Source of the DNA: Rhodopirellula sp. SM50
GTDB lineage: Bacteria; Planctomycetota; Planctomycetia; Pirellulales; Pirellulaceae
Direction of reading: 5' to 3'
Length of the DNA stretch: 64,000 nt
Assembly (NCBI RefSeq): GCF_002289565.1
Contig: NZ_NTFY01000062.1
Coordinates: 1 to 64,000 of the forward strand
Under the pieces are notes generated by a model. It worked only from the letters and a program-made list of their open reading frames with translations, was not told the origin of the DNA and made no database searches. Numbering within the stretch: position 1 is the stretch's first letter; every line of letters begins with the position of its first letter. Positions 53,088 to 61,379 of this stretch are shown piece after piece. The position numbers were made by a program, and so were the translations under genes.

Positions 53088-53711
53088 ATGATCATGACAG
53101 ACGAAATTGCCCCCGTTTACAATGCCGCGACGATTGGAGCGGACAGCATCCTCCTGGTGGACGACACGTTGATTTTGCGTGATCGACTGGCGATGGCGCT
53201 GCGGCAACGCGGGTTTCGCGTTCAAACCGCGGGAAGCTACGACGAAGCGGTTGAAGTCTTCCAGCACTCGCCCACCGATTTGGCCGTCTTGGATCTTAGA
53301 ATGCCTGGGCGTTCAGGACTGGATCTGCTGCGGAAATTGTTGCAGATGAATCCGAATGCACGAATCATCATGCTCTCGGGGTTCGGCAGCATTCCCGCGT
53401 CGATCGATGCCGTCCGCGCCGGAGCGATCAATTTCCTCAGCAAGCCCGCTGATGCGGATGACATCTTGGCGGCGTTTGCCCGAGGCGACGAGCCGTCGGT
53501 CCCGACCGGCGAAGTCAGTTTCCCGGCGCCCTCGCTGGCCCGGAACGAGTGGGAGCACATCCACCGCGTGCTGTCCGATTGCGGAGGCAACATCAGCGAA
53601 GCGGCCCGTCGGTTGGGAATCCACCGACGATCGCTGCAACGCAAACTGCGCAAACGAGCTCCAGAAGATCCGGCCAGTCCCGAAGTCGTCGAAGACGACG
53701 AACTGGAGTGA
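53088..53711 (+). CDS. RegA/PrrA/ActR-type response regulator
   Basis: This 207-residue two-component regulator has a receiver domain with an acidic pair (Asp25, Asp26), phosphoacceptor Asp69 (LAVLDLRMPG) and conserved Lys120 (FLSKP). It is followed by a linker and a Fis-type helix-turn-helix (NISEAARRLGIHRRSLQRKLRK). This layout matches the RegA/PrrA/ActR group, which regulates redox and energy genes elsewhere. No histidine kinase is in the window, so the cognate kinase is elsewhere or missing. An acidic C-terminal tail (PEVVEDDELE) is extra. It is 158 bp after the kinase operon and may be separately transcribed. Confidence 0.88.
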   Translation: MIMTDEIAPVYNAATIGADSILLVDDTLILRDRLAMALRQRGFRVQTAGSYDEAVEVFQHSPTDLAVLDLRMPGRSGLDLLRKLLQMNPNARIIMLSGFGSIPASIDAVRAGAINFLSKPADADDILAAFARGDEPSVPTGEVSFPAPSLARNEWEHIHRVLSDCGGNISEAARRLGIHRRSLQRKLRKRAPEDPASPEVVEDDELE

Positions 53712-53790
53712 AACCGCGCAGAACCCCGGGTCTGTTCCCAGACCACCGGGGGTCTGACCCCACGAGGCGTCACCGCGATCTGACCCCACG

Positions 53791-54059
53791 AGCGGTCAAA
53801 TGGGACCCATGCACCGAATAGGACCTATAGGACAAATGGGACCTATGCGTCTCCTCTGTCCCATTGGTCCTATTGCTCACTGACCCACCGGGGTCTGTCC
53901 CCGGCCGCGGGTCTGACCCACCTGACCCACCGGGGTCTGTCCCCACCAGCGGTCAAATGGGCCCCGTGCACCGAATAGGACCTATAGGACAAATGGGACC
54001 TATACGTCTCCTCTGTCCCATTGGTCCTATTGCTCACTGACCCACCGGGGTCTGTCCCC
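53791..54059. repeat. 112-bp direct repeat with internal inverted repeat, two copies
   Basis: Copies at 53791-53902 and 53948-54059 differ at 3 of 112 positions (period 157 bp). Inside each, ATAGGACC pairs with GGTCCTAT and AATGGGAC with GTCCCATT, so each copy can form a long stem. Each copy ends with CCGGGGTCTGTCCCC. Further copies of that palindrome occur between and after the units (to about 54125). The whole 53712-54476 gap has no gene apart from these. It looks like a duplicated repeat element, not a CRISPR. Confidence 0.8.
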
Positions 54060-54476
54060 CGCCGCCGATCCGACCCACCGGGGTCTGTCCCCGGCGGGTG
54101 CGATCAGCCGGGGTCTGTCCCCGGTGGGGCGGGGCGCGTCCGGTTGAACACCCAATCGAGAGGTGTGTGACGATTCGCGCAGGCTTGATCCGCGGGCGCC
54201 ATCATTCTGGGTGCTCCATCTGAGTTCATGCAGCGGACCGCTGGCGGCCGTTACAGGCTCAGAATGGCTGCGAAAGTGGATGCGGGCTCGCCGCGTCCGC
54301 TGGTTTGGTCCCGTTTCAACCGGGATAACCGTCAAAAGGTACATCAATTGCAGCAAAAGTTTAAAATCTGGGCGACTTGCATAATCCTTGCTGGTGAGCA
54401 AAACTTCGCCAATCAGATTGATGTCGCCCCCTTACCTGCGGCACCAAACGAGACACCCCTAGAAGAAGGAAATCCA

Positions 54477-54833
54477 ATGAAAGGTCTTCGAGTTTTTGCG
54501 GCTTGCACTGCGCTGTTGATCGGTTCACTTGCCGCCGTGAACGCGTCGGCTGGTTGCTGTGAGCCTGCACCGGCTCCTTGTTGCGAACCCGCACCGGTTT
54601 GCTGCCCGCCGCCCCCAGTTCCCGTGACGTTCTGCGTCGTGGATCCCGTGACGTGCTGCAAGTACCCCGTCACCGTCTGCGTTCCTTGCCAGTGCGCCGG
54701 TGAAGTGCCTTGCTACGTCGGCTGCCGCAAAGGACTTCTGGGTCGCAAGATCCTGACGTACAAGTTCCAGTGCTGCGGCGAGTGCGTGGACATCGTGATC
54801 ACCAAGCACGGTCGCGTGATCGTCCGCGACTGA
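54477..54833 (+). CDS. small secreted cysteine-rich protein
   Basis: This 118-residue protein has a signal peptide (MKGLRVFAACTALLIGSLAAVNASA) and a mature part with about 17 cysteines in 93 residues, many as CC pairs (GCCEPAPAPCCEPAPVCCPPPP). Pro-rich spacers sit in the N-terminal half and a more regular C-terminal half follows (LTYKFQCCGECVDIVITKHGRVIV). The start is decided by GAAGGA 6 nt upstream, the clearest ribosome-binding site in the window. Planctomycetes make Cys-rich envelope proteins, so a disulfide-linked wall or surface role is plausible but inferred. An intrinsic terminator follows the stop at once. Confidence 0.85.
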   Translation: MKGLRVFAACTALLIGSLAAVNASAGCCEPAPAPCCEPAPVCCPPPPVPVTFCVVDPVTCCKYPVTVCVPCQCAGEVPCYVGCRKGLLGRKILTYKFQCCGECVDIVITKHGRVIVRD

Positions 54834-54837
54834 GTGA

Positions 54838-55773
54838 TTAAAGAACAGGTTCCACCGCTTTGGTCTCGCGGTCAAAGCGGTAAACCTGTTTTTTTTGTGG
54901 GTCGGCGACATACAGGTACTGATCGTCGGCCGTAATCCCGACCGGTCCAGCCAGCGGTTCACCTTCGAACCACTTTTCCGTCGTCCCATCGGCACCGAAC
55001 CGCCAGATCGCCTTGCCATAGCCGTCGGTGACAAACCCTCCGTCGCCGGTCCAGACCACCCCGTTGGGGAATGCGTAGGGGCGATCGCCGACAACGGTTT
55101 CCGCGGTCTTTTTCTCCACGTCGATTTTCTGAATCGCTTCGGCATCTGGCGTCACCGCCCACAGGTTCCCCTCGTCGTCCAGCGACAATCCGCGGGCGTT
55201 GACTCGGGCGACCAATTCGGGCTTGCCACCTTCGATCGGTAGCCGAAACACCGCCCGCCGCTCCGCGTCACCGACATAGATCGTCTTGCCGCCGTCACCC
55301 ACCACGATCGCCATCGGGATCCCCAAGTAGCCATTGTTCAGTGCCACCAGTTTCGCGCCGGGCTGTTTGGCATGATAGATCTCGCGGGTGGCCGAATCGC
55401 CGATCAAAATTCCGCCGTCTGGATGGGGGGTCACGCACCAGGGCGCGTTCATCGGCTTGCGCAACAGCGGCGTCCCGGGGGTGAAAACCTTGAACCCCTC
55501 TCCATCCTGAATCCAAACCCCCGGCAAAAATCGGTCCACCACCAGCAGCTTGCCGGCATCGATCGCGACCGCTCGCGGGTAATTGACCGTCGCCTTGTCC
55601 GAATCGATCGGCTCAGGGACTTCGACCTCCTTGCTCGCCGCGGCAGATTCAGAGTCCTCTTGGGCCTTCGCCGTTCGCATGGGGCTCGCCAGCCCCAGTG
55701 GAATGACCAGCAAGGCCAACAGGGCGGAACGGTGGCAGGATATTCCGATTGCGCAAAGTTTTCTAATGATCAC
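54838..55773 (-). CDS. exported NHL/SMP-30-like beta-propeller protein
   Basis: This protein of about 311 residues has a signal peptide (SALLALLVIPLGLASPMRTAKA). Its repeated propeller-type strands include AVAIDAGKLLVVDRF, MAIVVGDGGKTIYVGDAERRAVFRL, NGVVWTGDGGFVTDGYGKAIWRF and GPVGITADDQYLYVADPQKKQVYRF. The blades spell a six-bladed beta-propeller like SMP-30/gluconolactonase or NHL proteins, though no catalytic metal residues are certain. The start is uncertain: GTG at 55773 gives a sound signal, while ATG at 55872 adds an extra hydrophobic stretch. It is convergent with the Cys-rich gene, with 4 bp between stops. Confidence 0.7.
   Translation of the reverse strand: MIIRKLCAIGISCHRSALLALLVIPLGLASPMRTAKAQEDSESAAASKEVEVPEPIDSDKATVNYPRAVAIDAGKLLVVDRFLPGVWIQDGEGFKVFTPGTPLLRKPMNAPWCVTPHPDGGILIGDSATREIYHAKQPGAKLVALNNGYLGIPMAIVVGDGGKTIYVGDAERRAVFRLPIEGGKPELVARVNARGLSLDDEGNLWAVTPDAEAIQKIDVEKKTAETVVGDRPYAFPNGVVWTGDGGFVTDGYGKAIWRFGADGTTEKWFEGEPLAGPVGITADDQYLYVADPQKKQVYRFDRETKAVEPVL
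54844..54896 (+). terminator. Rho-independent terminator of the Cys-rich protein gene
   Basis: The left arm (54844-54862) and right arm (54873-54890) pair as AACAGGTT...ACCGCTTTG with a small bulge and a 10-nt loop. They are followed by a run of eight T (54889-54896). It begins 10 bp after the Cys-rich gene stop and lies wholly inside the 3' end of the convergent propeller gene, so the same bases encode its last residues. Confidence 0.8.
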
Positions 55774-55925
55774 GATTGGGAGTGCCGAACATAAAACAAG
55801 AAATGTACCGAGAAGCGGTTTCGGATGTCGCAACGCCTCCCAGCGGAAAGATTTGGAACATGATAACGTCAAGCCACTCGATTACGCGGGTCTTGCCTGG
55901 TCGAAACACGTCGAGTCGTCGAAAA

Positions 55926-57275
55926 ATGTCTGCGACCGGCCTTTGCCGCCGCATTTGGCAACATGCCAAGTGGCTTTGGCTGATCATCGCCGCTTTGCTG
56001 GCGTCGGGAACTCCGACGATGGGCGGGGAACCAGTCGTGCGAGCGGCAGCGGACGTCTTTGAAAGCGAACGGGTCGATCTCTCCGGTGTTAAACCGGTCA
56101 ATCGCGCAGCACGCGACGTCGCCGTCGGTCACGCGGTCGAAACCGACCCAGTGGTGCGGCCGGTGTCGTATTACGAAGGCGAGATGGGTTACGGCCCCGC
56201 CGTCTTTGAATCGAGCTGCGGCTGCGAGACGGTTTGTGACTGCCCTGTGGGCGACGTCTTCATGGATCCCGGTTGCGGGATCGAAGCGTCTTGCGGGTTC
56301 GAAGCATCCTGCGGTGCGGAAACGTGGATCGAGCCGGGCTGTGGATGCGAGGGTGTCGGATGCGACGCCTGTTGCGACGGCTATGACCCGATGTGCGGAT
56401 GCAACGCATGTCGTGGCGGCATCGGAGGATTCATCGATTGCTTGTTTCCGCGATTGCGGATCCAGTGGGCTCAACTGGACCTGTTTGCCGGCGTGGCCGG
56501 GCACACCGGTCCGATGAATTTCGCCAACACCAGCTCGACGGGAACCGACCGTCGCGGGACGGGCAGCTTTGGATTCTATGAAGGATTCAACAAAGGAACC
56601 GCGGTTCGCTTCTTCGGCGCCGACCTCGCCTGGCAATCCGGCGTTCGCTTTACCCAAAACAATCTTTCTGGAGCCGGATTCAGCGACGAGACGCGGGGCC
56701 AAGTCTTCTTGACCAGCGGTATCTTCCGCACCGTCGACTACGGTTTTCAGTACGGCTTGGTGTTGGACTATCTGTACGAAGACTGGTACTACCGCAGCGA
56801 TCTCGTCCAGCTCCGCGGTGAACTCGGCTGGGTCAATCGCGGCTGCAACGTGTTCGGATTGAAATTCGCAGTAGGCATCGACGACGACCGCGCGACGACC
56901 AGTGTTCTGGACAACAGCGGAACCGTCGTCCGCAATGACATCGCGATGGAAGCGATGACGCAGTATCGATTGTTTTATCGCCAACGCTTGGCCCGCCTCG
57001 GTTCCTGCGAAGGTTTCGTCGGCTGGACCGACAATGACGACGGCTTGCTGGGCATGGAGCTGGATCTACCGATTCACGGAAACCTGCTCTGGAACACCTC
57101 GGCGACGTATCTGATTCCCAATGAGGGAACCGGCAGCGGCGGCAACCAGGAAGAAGGCTGGAATCTGGCGATCGGATTCACCTACCGCCCGGGCGGACTC
57201 GGCGGACAATCACGCTACTCGCGGCCGCTGCTGAAGGTCGCCGACAACGGCACAATGATGGTGGATCGGAAGTAA
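55926..57275 (+). CDS. putative outer-membrane beta-barrel with Cys-rich N-domain
   Basis: This protein of about 449 residues has a signal peptide (MSATGLCRRIWQHAKWLWLIIAALLAS). It is followed by a Cys-rich domain at about residues 95-170 (SSCGCETVCDCPVGDVF; GCGCEGVGCDACCDGYDPMCGCNACRGG). The C-terminal 270 residues alternate in the pattern of a transmembrane beta-barrel (QWAQLDLFAGVAGHTG; FGADLAWQSGVRFTQNNL; QYGLVLDYLYEDWYYRSDL). The architecture is seen in planctomycete surface proteins. The start could also be ATG 55860. Cysteines may cross-link it to other wall proteins such as the one at 54477; this is inference. Confidence 0.7.
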   Translation: MSATGLCRRIWQHAKWLWLIIAALLASGTPTMGGEPVVRAAADVFESERVDLSGVKPVNRAARDVAVGHAVETDPVVRPVSYYEGEMGYGPAVFESSCGCETVCDCPVGDVFMDPGCGIEASCGFEASCGAETWIEPGCGCEGVGCDACCDGYDPMCGCNACRGGIGGFIDCLFPRLRIQWAQLDLFAGVAGHTGPMNFANTSSTGTDRRGTGSFGFYEGFNKGTAVRFFGADLAWQSGVRFTQNNLSGAGFSDETRGQVFLTSGIFRTVDYGFQYGLVLDYLYEDWYYRSDLVQLRGELGWVNRGCNVFGLKFAVGIDDDRATTSVLDNSGTVVRNDIAMEAMTQYRLFYRQRLARLGSCEGFVGWTDNDDGLLGMELDLPIHGNLLWNTSATYLIPNEGTGSGGNQEEGWNLAIGFTYRPGGLGGQSRYSRPLLKVADNGTMMVDRK

Positions 57276-57309
57276 CACGGTTGGAGCGCACGCCACTGGC
57301 TGACGGGCT

Positions 57310-57445
57310 GTTGATTTCATCAGCCGTTTGGCGCGCGAGCCTACGGGCCCTGCTGCGTGCGACTTTGAAAGACCGGAGGGCTCGCGCCCTGCCGCTAACA
57401 GACTCTGAAAGACCGGAGGGCTCGCGCCCTGCCGCTAACAGACTC
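57310..57445. repeat. half family B palindrome and tandem family A fragments
   Basis: A half copy of family B (ATCAGCCGTTTGGCGCG...) lies at about 57310-57350. It is followed by two tandem 40-bp units (57366-57405 and 57406-57445; TGAAAGACCGGAGGGCTCGC...) that match the right inner arm of family A. The two units are identical, so they arose by local duplication. The rest of the 274-bp gap shows nothing else. Confidence 0.75.
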
Positions 57446-57549
57446 TGATTGGACGGCGTTTGCTGTCTCTGATAACCTAAGCGACGCTCCGGCGCCTTTT
57501 CCATCGGGCGATTTTATTGTTTGTATAAGCGGCTTGCTGCGGGACGATC

Positions 57550-58638
57550 GTGGTCAAAAAGAAATCGCCTTCGGGCAGCAAGCCAACTCCGCCGCCAGCT
57601 GCCCCGCCACGCCCCAACCTTTCGGTCCGCCGGAAGGTCATGCTGAGCATCGTCGTCGTCGCGTCGTTCTTTTTGGTCGCCGAGGCGTTGCTGCGTGTTG
57701 CGGGGTATCGCGCGCCCCAGGGCGTCGAGCGAATGGAATTTACCTTTCCGATCGACGACTACAACACGAACTCCCCGCAGCCCTTCTTGGCTCGCGACGA
57801 CACCCTTTTTTGGCGTCCGCGCCCCGGAGCGCTCGGACACAACAGCGTAGGGTTTTACGGCCCCGAATTCTCCGCCGACAAGCCGGACGGGGTGTTTCGC
57901 GTCGTCTGTCTCGGTGACTCCTGCACGCACTTCGGACCGATCACCTATCCCGACATGTTGCGTGCGTACCTGGACAAGGTCGCGCCGGGAAAGTTTGAAG
58001 TCATCAATGCCGGTGTCATCGGCTACACCTCCTTTCAAGGCAAACGGTTACTGGAAACCGAGGCGGTCGGTTGGGATCCCGATTTGGTTACCGTGTATTT
58101 CGGCTGGAATGACCATTGGCTGGCGCGAGGGTTCCAGGACAAGGATCAACAGTCGGGCAAATCAACCGTGGCCGACGGCTTGGGCAACGCTCGCATCTTT
58201 CAGCTGATTCGAAGTTTTGTGAAGCGTCCCTCGGCGAACGCCGATTCCGGGATGCGAGTCGAGCCGGAGGACTATCGTGCCAACCTGAGAGAGATCGGCG
58301 CGACTTGCGAAGCCAACGGAATTCGTTGTTGGTACCTGACCGCACCCCACGCGTTCGACATCGGTGTTCCGCCCTATCTGATCGAGTCGGGAGAAGCGAA
58401 GAATCTGGAAGACCTGCTCGAGATTCATCGCCACTACAATCAGATCGTCAGAGACGTTGCCGACGCGCGGGGTGACACGCTGATCGATTTAGCGAAGGAG
58501 ATCGACCCGATGAACAAGCTGGAGTTGTTCATCGAGGATCACATTCATCTCTCGCAACAAGGCCGGCTATTGGTCGCCAAGCGGCTGGCGGACGAACTGC
58601 GTGCGTCAGGCATCTTGCAAGTCGATGGCGAGGAGTAG
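57550..58638 (+). CDS. membrane-anchored SGNH/GDSL hydrolase
   Basis: This 362-residue esterase or lipase-like enzyme of the SGNH superfamily begins with a Lys/Pro-rich cytosolic tail and a transmembrane helix (VMLSIVVVASFFLVAEALLRV), so the catalytic part faces the periplasm. The blocks are CLGDSCTHFG (catalytic Ser), GVIGYTSFQG (Gly), YFGWNDHW (Asn) and DHIHLSQQGRLLVAKRL (Asp and His). The start is GTG at 57550. Substrates could be acylated polysaccharides or wall components. It is transcribed convergently to the MoxR gene, with 83 bp between. Confidence 0.88.
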   Translation: MVKKKSPSGSKPTPPPAAPPRPNLSVRRKVMLSIVVVASFFLVAEALLRVAGYRAPQGVERMEFTFPIDDYNTNSPQPFLARDDTLFWRPRPGALGHNSVGFYGPEFSADKPDGVFRVVCLGDSCTHFGPITYPDMLRAYLDKVAPGKFEVINAGVIGYTSFQGKRLLETEAVGWDPDLVTVYFGWNDHWLARGFQDKDQQSGKSTVADGLGNARIFQLIRSFVKRPSANADSGMRVEPEDYRANLREIGATCEANGIRCWYLTAPHAFDIGVPPYLIESGEAKNLEDLLEIHRHYNQIVRDVADARGDTLIDLAKEIDPMNKLELFIEDHIHLSQQGRLLVAKRLADELRASGILQVDGEE

Positions 58639-58721
58639 TGGCGTGATCCGTTAGCGGAACGCCAGGCGACAAGTCGCGCCCGATGACAGGCTGGAAGCCT
58701 ATCCCACTCTCCCACCGGTTT

Positions 58722-59852
58722 TCAATCTCGGGGGACTTCGATGCCTCGGATCATGGCCAGCAATTCTTCGTCGACGTCGCGCCCCTCGATTTCGGCTTCG
58801 GCGGTTAGCTGCACACGGTGTCGCAACGCCGGGATCGCGACTTCCACCACGTCATCGGGGATGGCGTAGTCGCGACCGCCGAATCCTGCCAGCGTGCGAG
58901 CGCATTGCATCAACGCCAACCCGGCGCGTGGCGAGGCACCGATGTGAAACGCCGGCCACGAGCGCGTCGCGCGAACGATCTTGTTGATGTAATCGACCAG
59001 CGCGTCTTCGACGTTGACCGTTCCGCACAGCTGAATCATCTTCCGCACGGTCTCGGGGTCGGTGATCGTTCGCACTTCGTTTTCCAGCCGTTCATTCAGA
59101 TTCACCTGCTTGCTGTGCAGTTTCAAGATCTCCGCTTCTTGGGCTTCGTTGGGGTAATCGACCTTCAACTTGAACATGAACCGATCCAGTTGAGCTTCCG
59201 GCAGGTTGTAGGTGCCTTCGCTTTCCAGCGGGTTTTGCGTCGCCATGACCAAGAAAGGTTGTGGAACGACGTGGCTGGTGCCGTCGATGGTGACACGGTA
59301 TTCCTGCATGATCTCCAGCAGTGCCGCGTGTGTCTTGGCGGGCGAGCGGTTGATTTCGTCGGCCAGCAAGAGCTGAGTGAACACCGGCCCGGGGCGAAAG
59401 CGAAACTCGCTCTTTTGCATGTCGAACACGGGGGCGCCGGTGATGTCCGAAGGCATCAGGTCGGCGGTGAATTGGATTCGGCCGAAATCGCAGCCGAGTG
59501 CCCGACCGAGTGTGCGGACGAACAACGTCTTGCCCAGCCCGGGAACCGATTCGATCAGCACATGTCCGCCGGAGAACAGTGCCGTGAGTGTTCCGAGCAC
59601 CAGTTCGTCTTGGCCGACGTACAATTTGGCGACTTCGGCCGAGACCGCTTGGTACAGCCTTTCGACCGGTTCGAATCGTTCGCTTTTGCCTTGAAACGCA
59701 ACTGGATCGGTCGCCGCGGTGGCGGTCGCTGACGAGGCCGCTGGGGAGGCCGCCGCAGAGTTGGTCGGCGCGTCCACGCTTGTGCCATGGGGTGCCAGCA
59801 GGTCGTCGGAACCTGATCCGGCTTGTGTGTTTCCAGGAGTCGGGTCAGTCAA
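58722..59852 (-). CDS. MoxR family AAA+ ATPase
   Basis: This 376-residue MoxR-type chaperone-like ATPase assists assembly of metal- or VWA-containing complexes. It contains Walker A ESVPGLGKTLFVRTL, Walker B QLLLADEINRSPAKTHAALLEIMQEY and the sensor-1 region PFLVMATQNPLESEGTYNLPEAQLDRFMFKL. The N-terminal 60 residues are Ala/Ser/Thr-rich and poorly ordered. The start is TTG at 59852, with GAGG 7 nt upstream, 3 bp after the stop of the DUF4350 gene. It ends the five-gene operon. The usual DUF58/VWA partner gene is not downstream, which is unusual for MoxR clusters. Confidence 0.93.
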   Translation of the reverse strand: MTDPTPGNTQAGSGSDDLLAPHGTSVDAPTNSAAASPAASSATATAATDPVAFQGKSERFEPVERLYQAVSAEVAKLYVGQDELVLGTLTALFSGGHVLIESVPGLGKTLFVRTLGRALGCDFGRIQFTADLMPSDITGAPVFDMQKSEFRFRPGPVFTQLLLADEINRSPAKTHAALLEIMQEYRVTIDGTSHVVPQPFLVMATQNPLESEGTYNLPEAQLDRFMFKLKVDYPNEAQEAEILKLHSKQVNLNERLENEVRTITDPETVRKMIQLCGTVNVEDALVDYINKIVRATRSWPAFHIGASPRAGLALMQCARTLAGFGGRDYAIPDDVVEVAIPALRHRVQLTAEAEIEGRDVDEELLAMIRGIEVPRD

Positions 59853-59855
59853 CGG

Positions 59856-61379
59856 TCAGCCTCGATCAGGTGGGTTGGAATCGTCTCGACGACGATCAGT
59901 AGATTCTGGATGGATTGTACTCGTGTCAACCGCCTTGGCTGTTTCGCCAGGCGGGTCACGGTGTGTTTCGCCGGATGTTTCGCCGGATGTATCGCTGGGC
60001 GAGTCCGCGATCAGTGGTGGCGCCGTCACTTTCGGGGCCATCCGTTTCGGGTCGGGCACGTGCAAGTGGAGCGCCGGGTCGGGGGCGTGAACGGGTTCTT
60101 CAATCACCCACGGGCCCGACGTTTCATCTCGAACGTGTTTCATGTAGTCACTGATCCGGCGCCGGGCGAATGTTTCACCGCCGCGTCGCCGCATCAAGGT
60201 GGCCACCGCGGTCAAGTGGTCTCCGAAATGCGTCAAGACGCCGCGATCGACTCGTTTGGGCCGACCAAAGATCGGCATCAACATCAAGCAAATGACAAAG
60301 CCCAGGATCGCGATATGAAAGGTGACGAAGCTGAGTGGGAACTCGGTGAAAAACTCCGCTCCGGAAGCCCTGGGAACTTCCGTGCCGCGGTCGCTGATCG
60401 GCAAGGAGAACGATGCCGTCGCGAAACTCACTTGTGGCTGTGAGCCATCGGCCAGTAGGCGTTCCCGTGGATCCACCCGTTTGGACTGAATCAACGGCGC
60501 AAACGACGTGCGGATCAACCGCTCGGCGAGCGCCTGGTTTTCTGGTTTGGTCAATCCATAGTTGGTCAGCAAAGAACCACCGGCGACCACCACAACTTGC
60601 GAGTTGCCCCAGGCTTTGCTGGTCAGGCGGGCGACGATGGTGTCACCGTTTTCGGACAACACGATGGGCTGGAAGTCGGTTTTCGTTGAGGTCGCTGTCA
60701 CACTCTGCCCCATCGGCCAGACCGGCGCCCCCGGGCCGACCGGTTGAAACACGATGGTCCCCTGTTGTGACTTGTTTTTGCGATCATAGGCTTCCAGCAC
60801 CCATTCCACGCGACGCAGATGCTCGGATTCGGCCAGATCACTCCACGCGTCATCGCGAGCGGCCTCGGAATCCGCCAACACCATTCGGGTCTGTTGCACC
60901 TTGGGCTGGATCGATAGCCAGCCGTTGGAAGGTAAAGCCGTTCGCAACAGTTGCCACTGGTGTTCTTTGATCAGGTTCTCGGCGTATTTCCTGCGATACT
61001 CCAGCCGTTGCTCCGGTGGCGCGAGCGGTCGGGCATCACGAAAAAACTCCGTTTCACTGCCGCTATCGGGGACCACATAGATCAGCGTCTTGTCGTTCAT
61101 CCGCAACCATTGTTCCAACCACCGTGTCGTGTTGGATTCGATTCCCGTCGGATGTGTCGGCGTCCAGACGATCACCGAGCTGCGTTTCGATCGGTCTGTC
61201 AAACGAGTCAAATCGCGCGTGGAAAAACCGGCGTTGCTAAAGGCGTTGCGCAACGTCGTGAATCCATTGACACTGCGTTTGGCCAAAATCCCAACGCTGG
61301 GGCCGTAGCTGGTCCGTAATCCGCCGTCACAGCCGACGAGTACCAACAGCAGGAGCGCCGGGAGCATGATGCGTTTCAT
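59856..61379 (-). CDS. DUF4350-like lipoprotein of the MoxR operon
   Basis: This protein of about 507 residues has a lipoprotein signal (MKRIMLPALLLLVLVGCDGG). A DUF4350-type domain follows near the N-terminus (GFSTRDLTRLTDRSKRSSVIVWTPTHP; RLEYRRKYAENLIKEHQWQLL), and a helix FVTFHIAILGFVICLMLMPIFG sits near residue 380. The C-terminal tail is Pro/Thr-rich and probably disordered. DUF4350 genes occur next to MoxR and DUF4129 genes in many bacteria. The ATG overlaps the DUF4129 stop by ATGA, so the two are translationally coupled. Confidence 0.82.
   Translation of the reverse strand: MKRIMLPALLLLVLVGCDGGLRTSYGPSVGILAKRSVNGFTTLRNAFSNAGFSTRDLTRLTDRSKRSSVIVWTPTHPTGIESNTTRWLEQWLRMNDKTLIYVVPDSGSETEFFRDARPLAPPEQRLEYRRKYAENLIKEHQWQLLRTALPSNGWLSIQPKVQQTRMVLADSEAARDDAWSDLAESEHLRRVEWVLEAYDRKNKSQQGTIVFQPVGPGAPVWPMGQSVTATSTKTDFQPIVLSENGDTIVARLTSKAWGNSQVVVVAGGSLLTNYGLTKPENQALAERLIRTSFAPLIQSKRVDPRERLLADGSQPQVSFATASFSLPISDRGTEVPRASGAEFFTEFPLSFVTFHIAILGFVICLMLMPIFGRPKRVDRGVLTHFGDHLTAVATLMRRRGGETFARRRISDYMKHVRDETSGPWVIEEPVHAPDPALHLHVPDPKRMAPKVTAPPLIADSPSDTSGETSGETHRDPPGETAKAVDTSTIHPESTDRRRDDSNPPDRG

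Noticed and set aside
53791-54059. Possible CRISPR array
   Set aside because: Only two long units with a 45-bp gap between them, internal inverted repeats and no cas genes; not a CRISPR layout.
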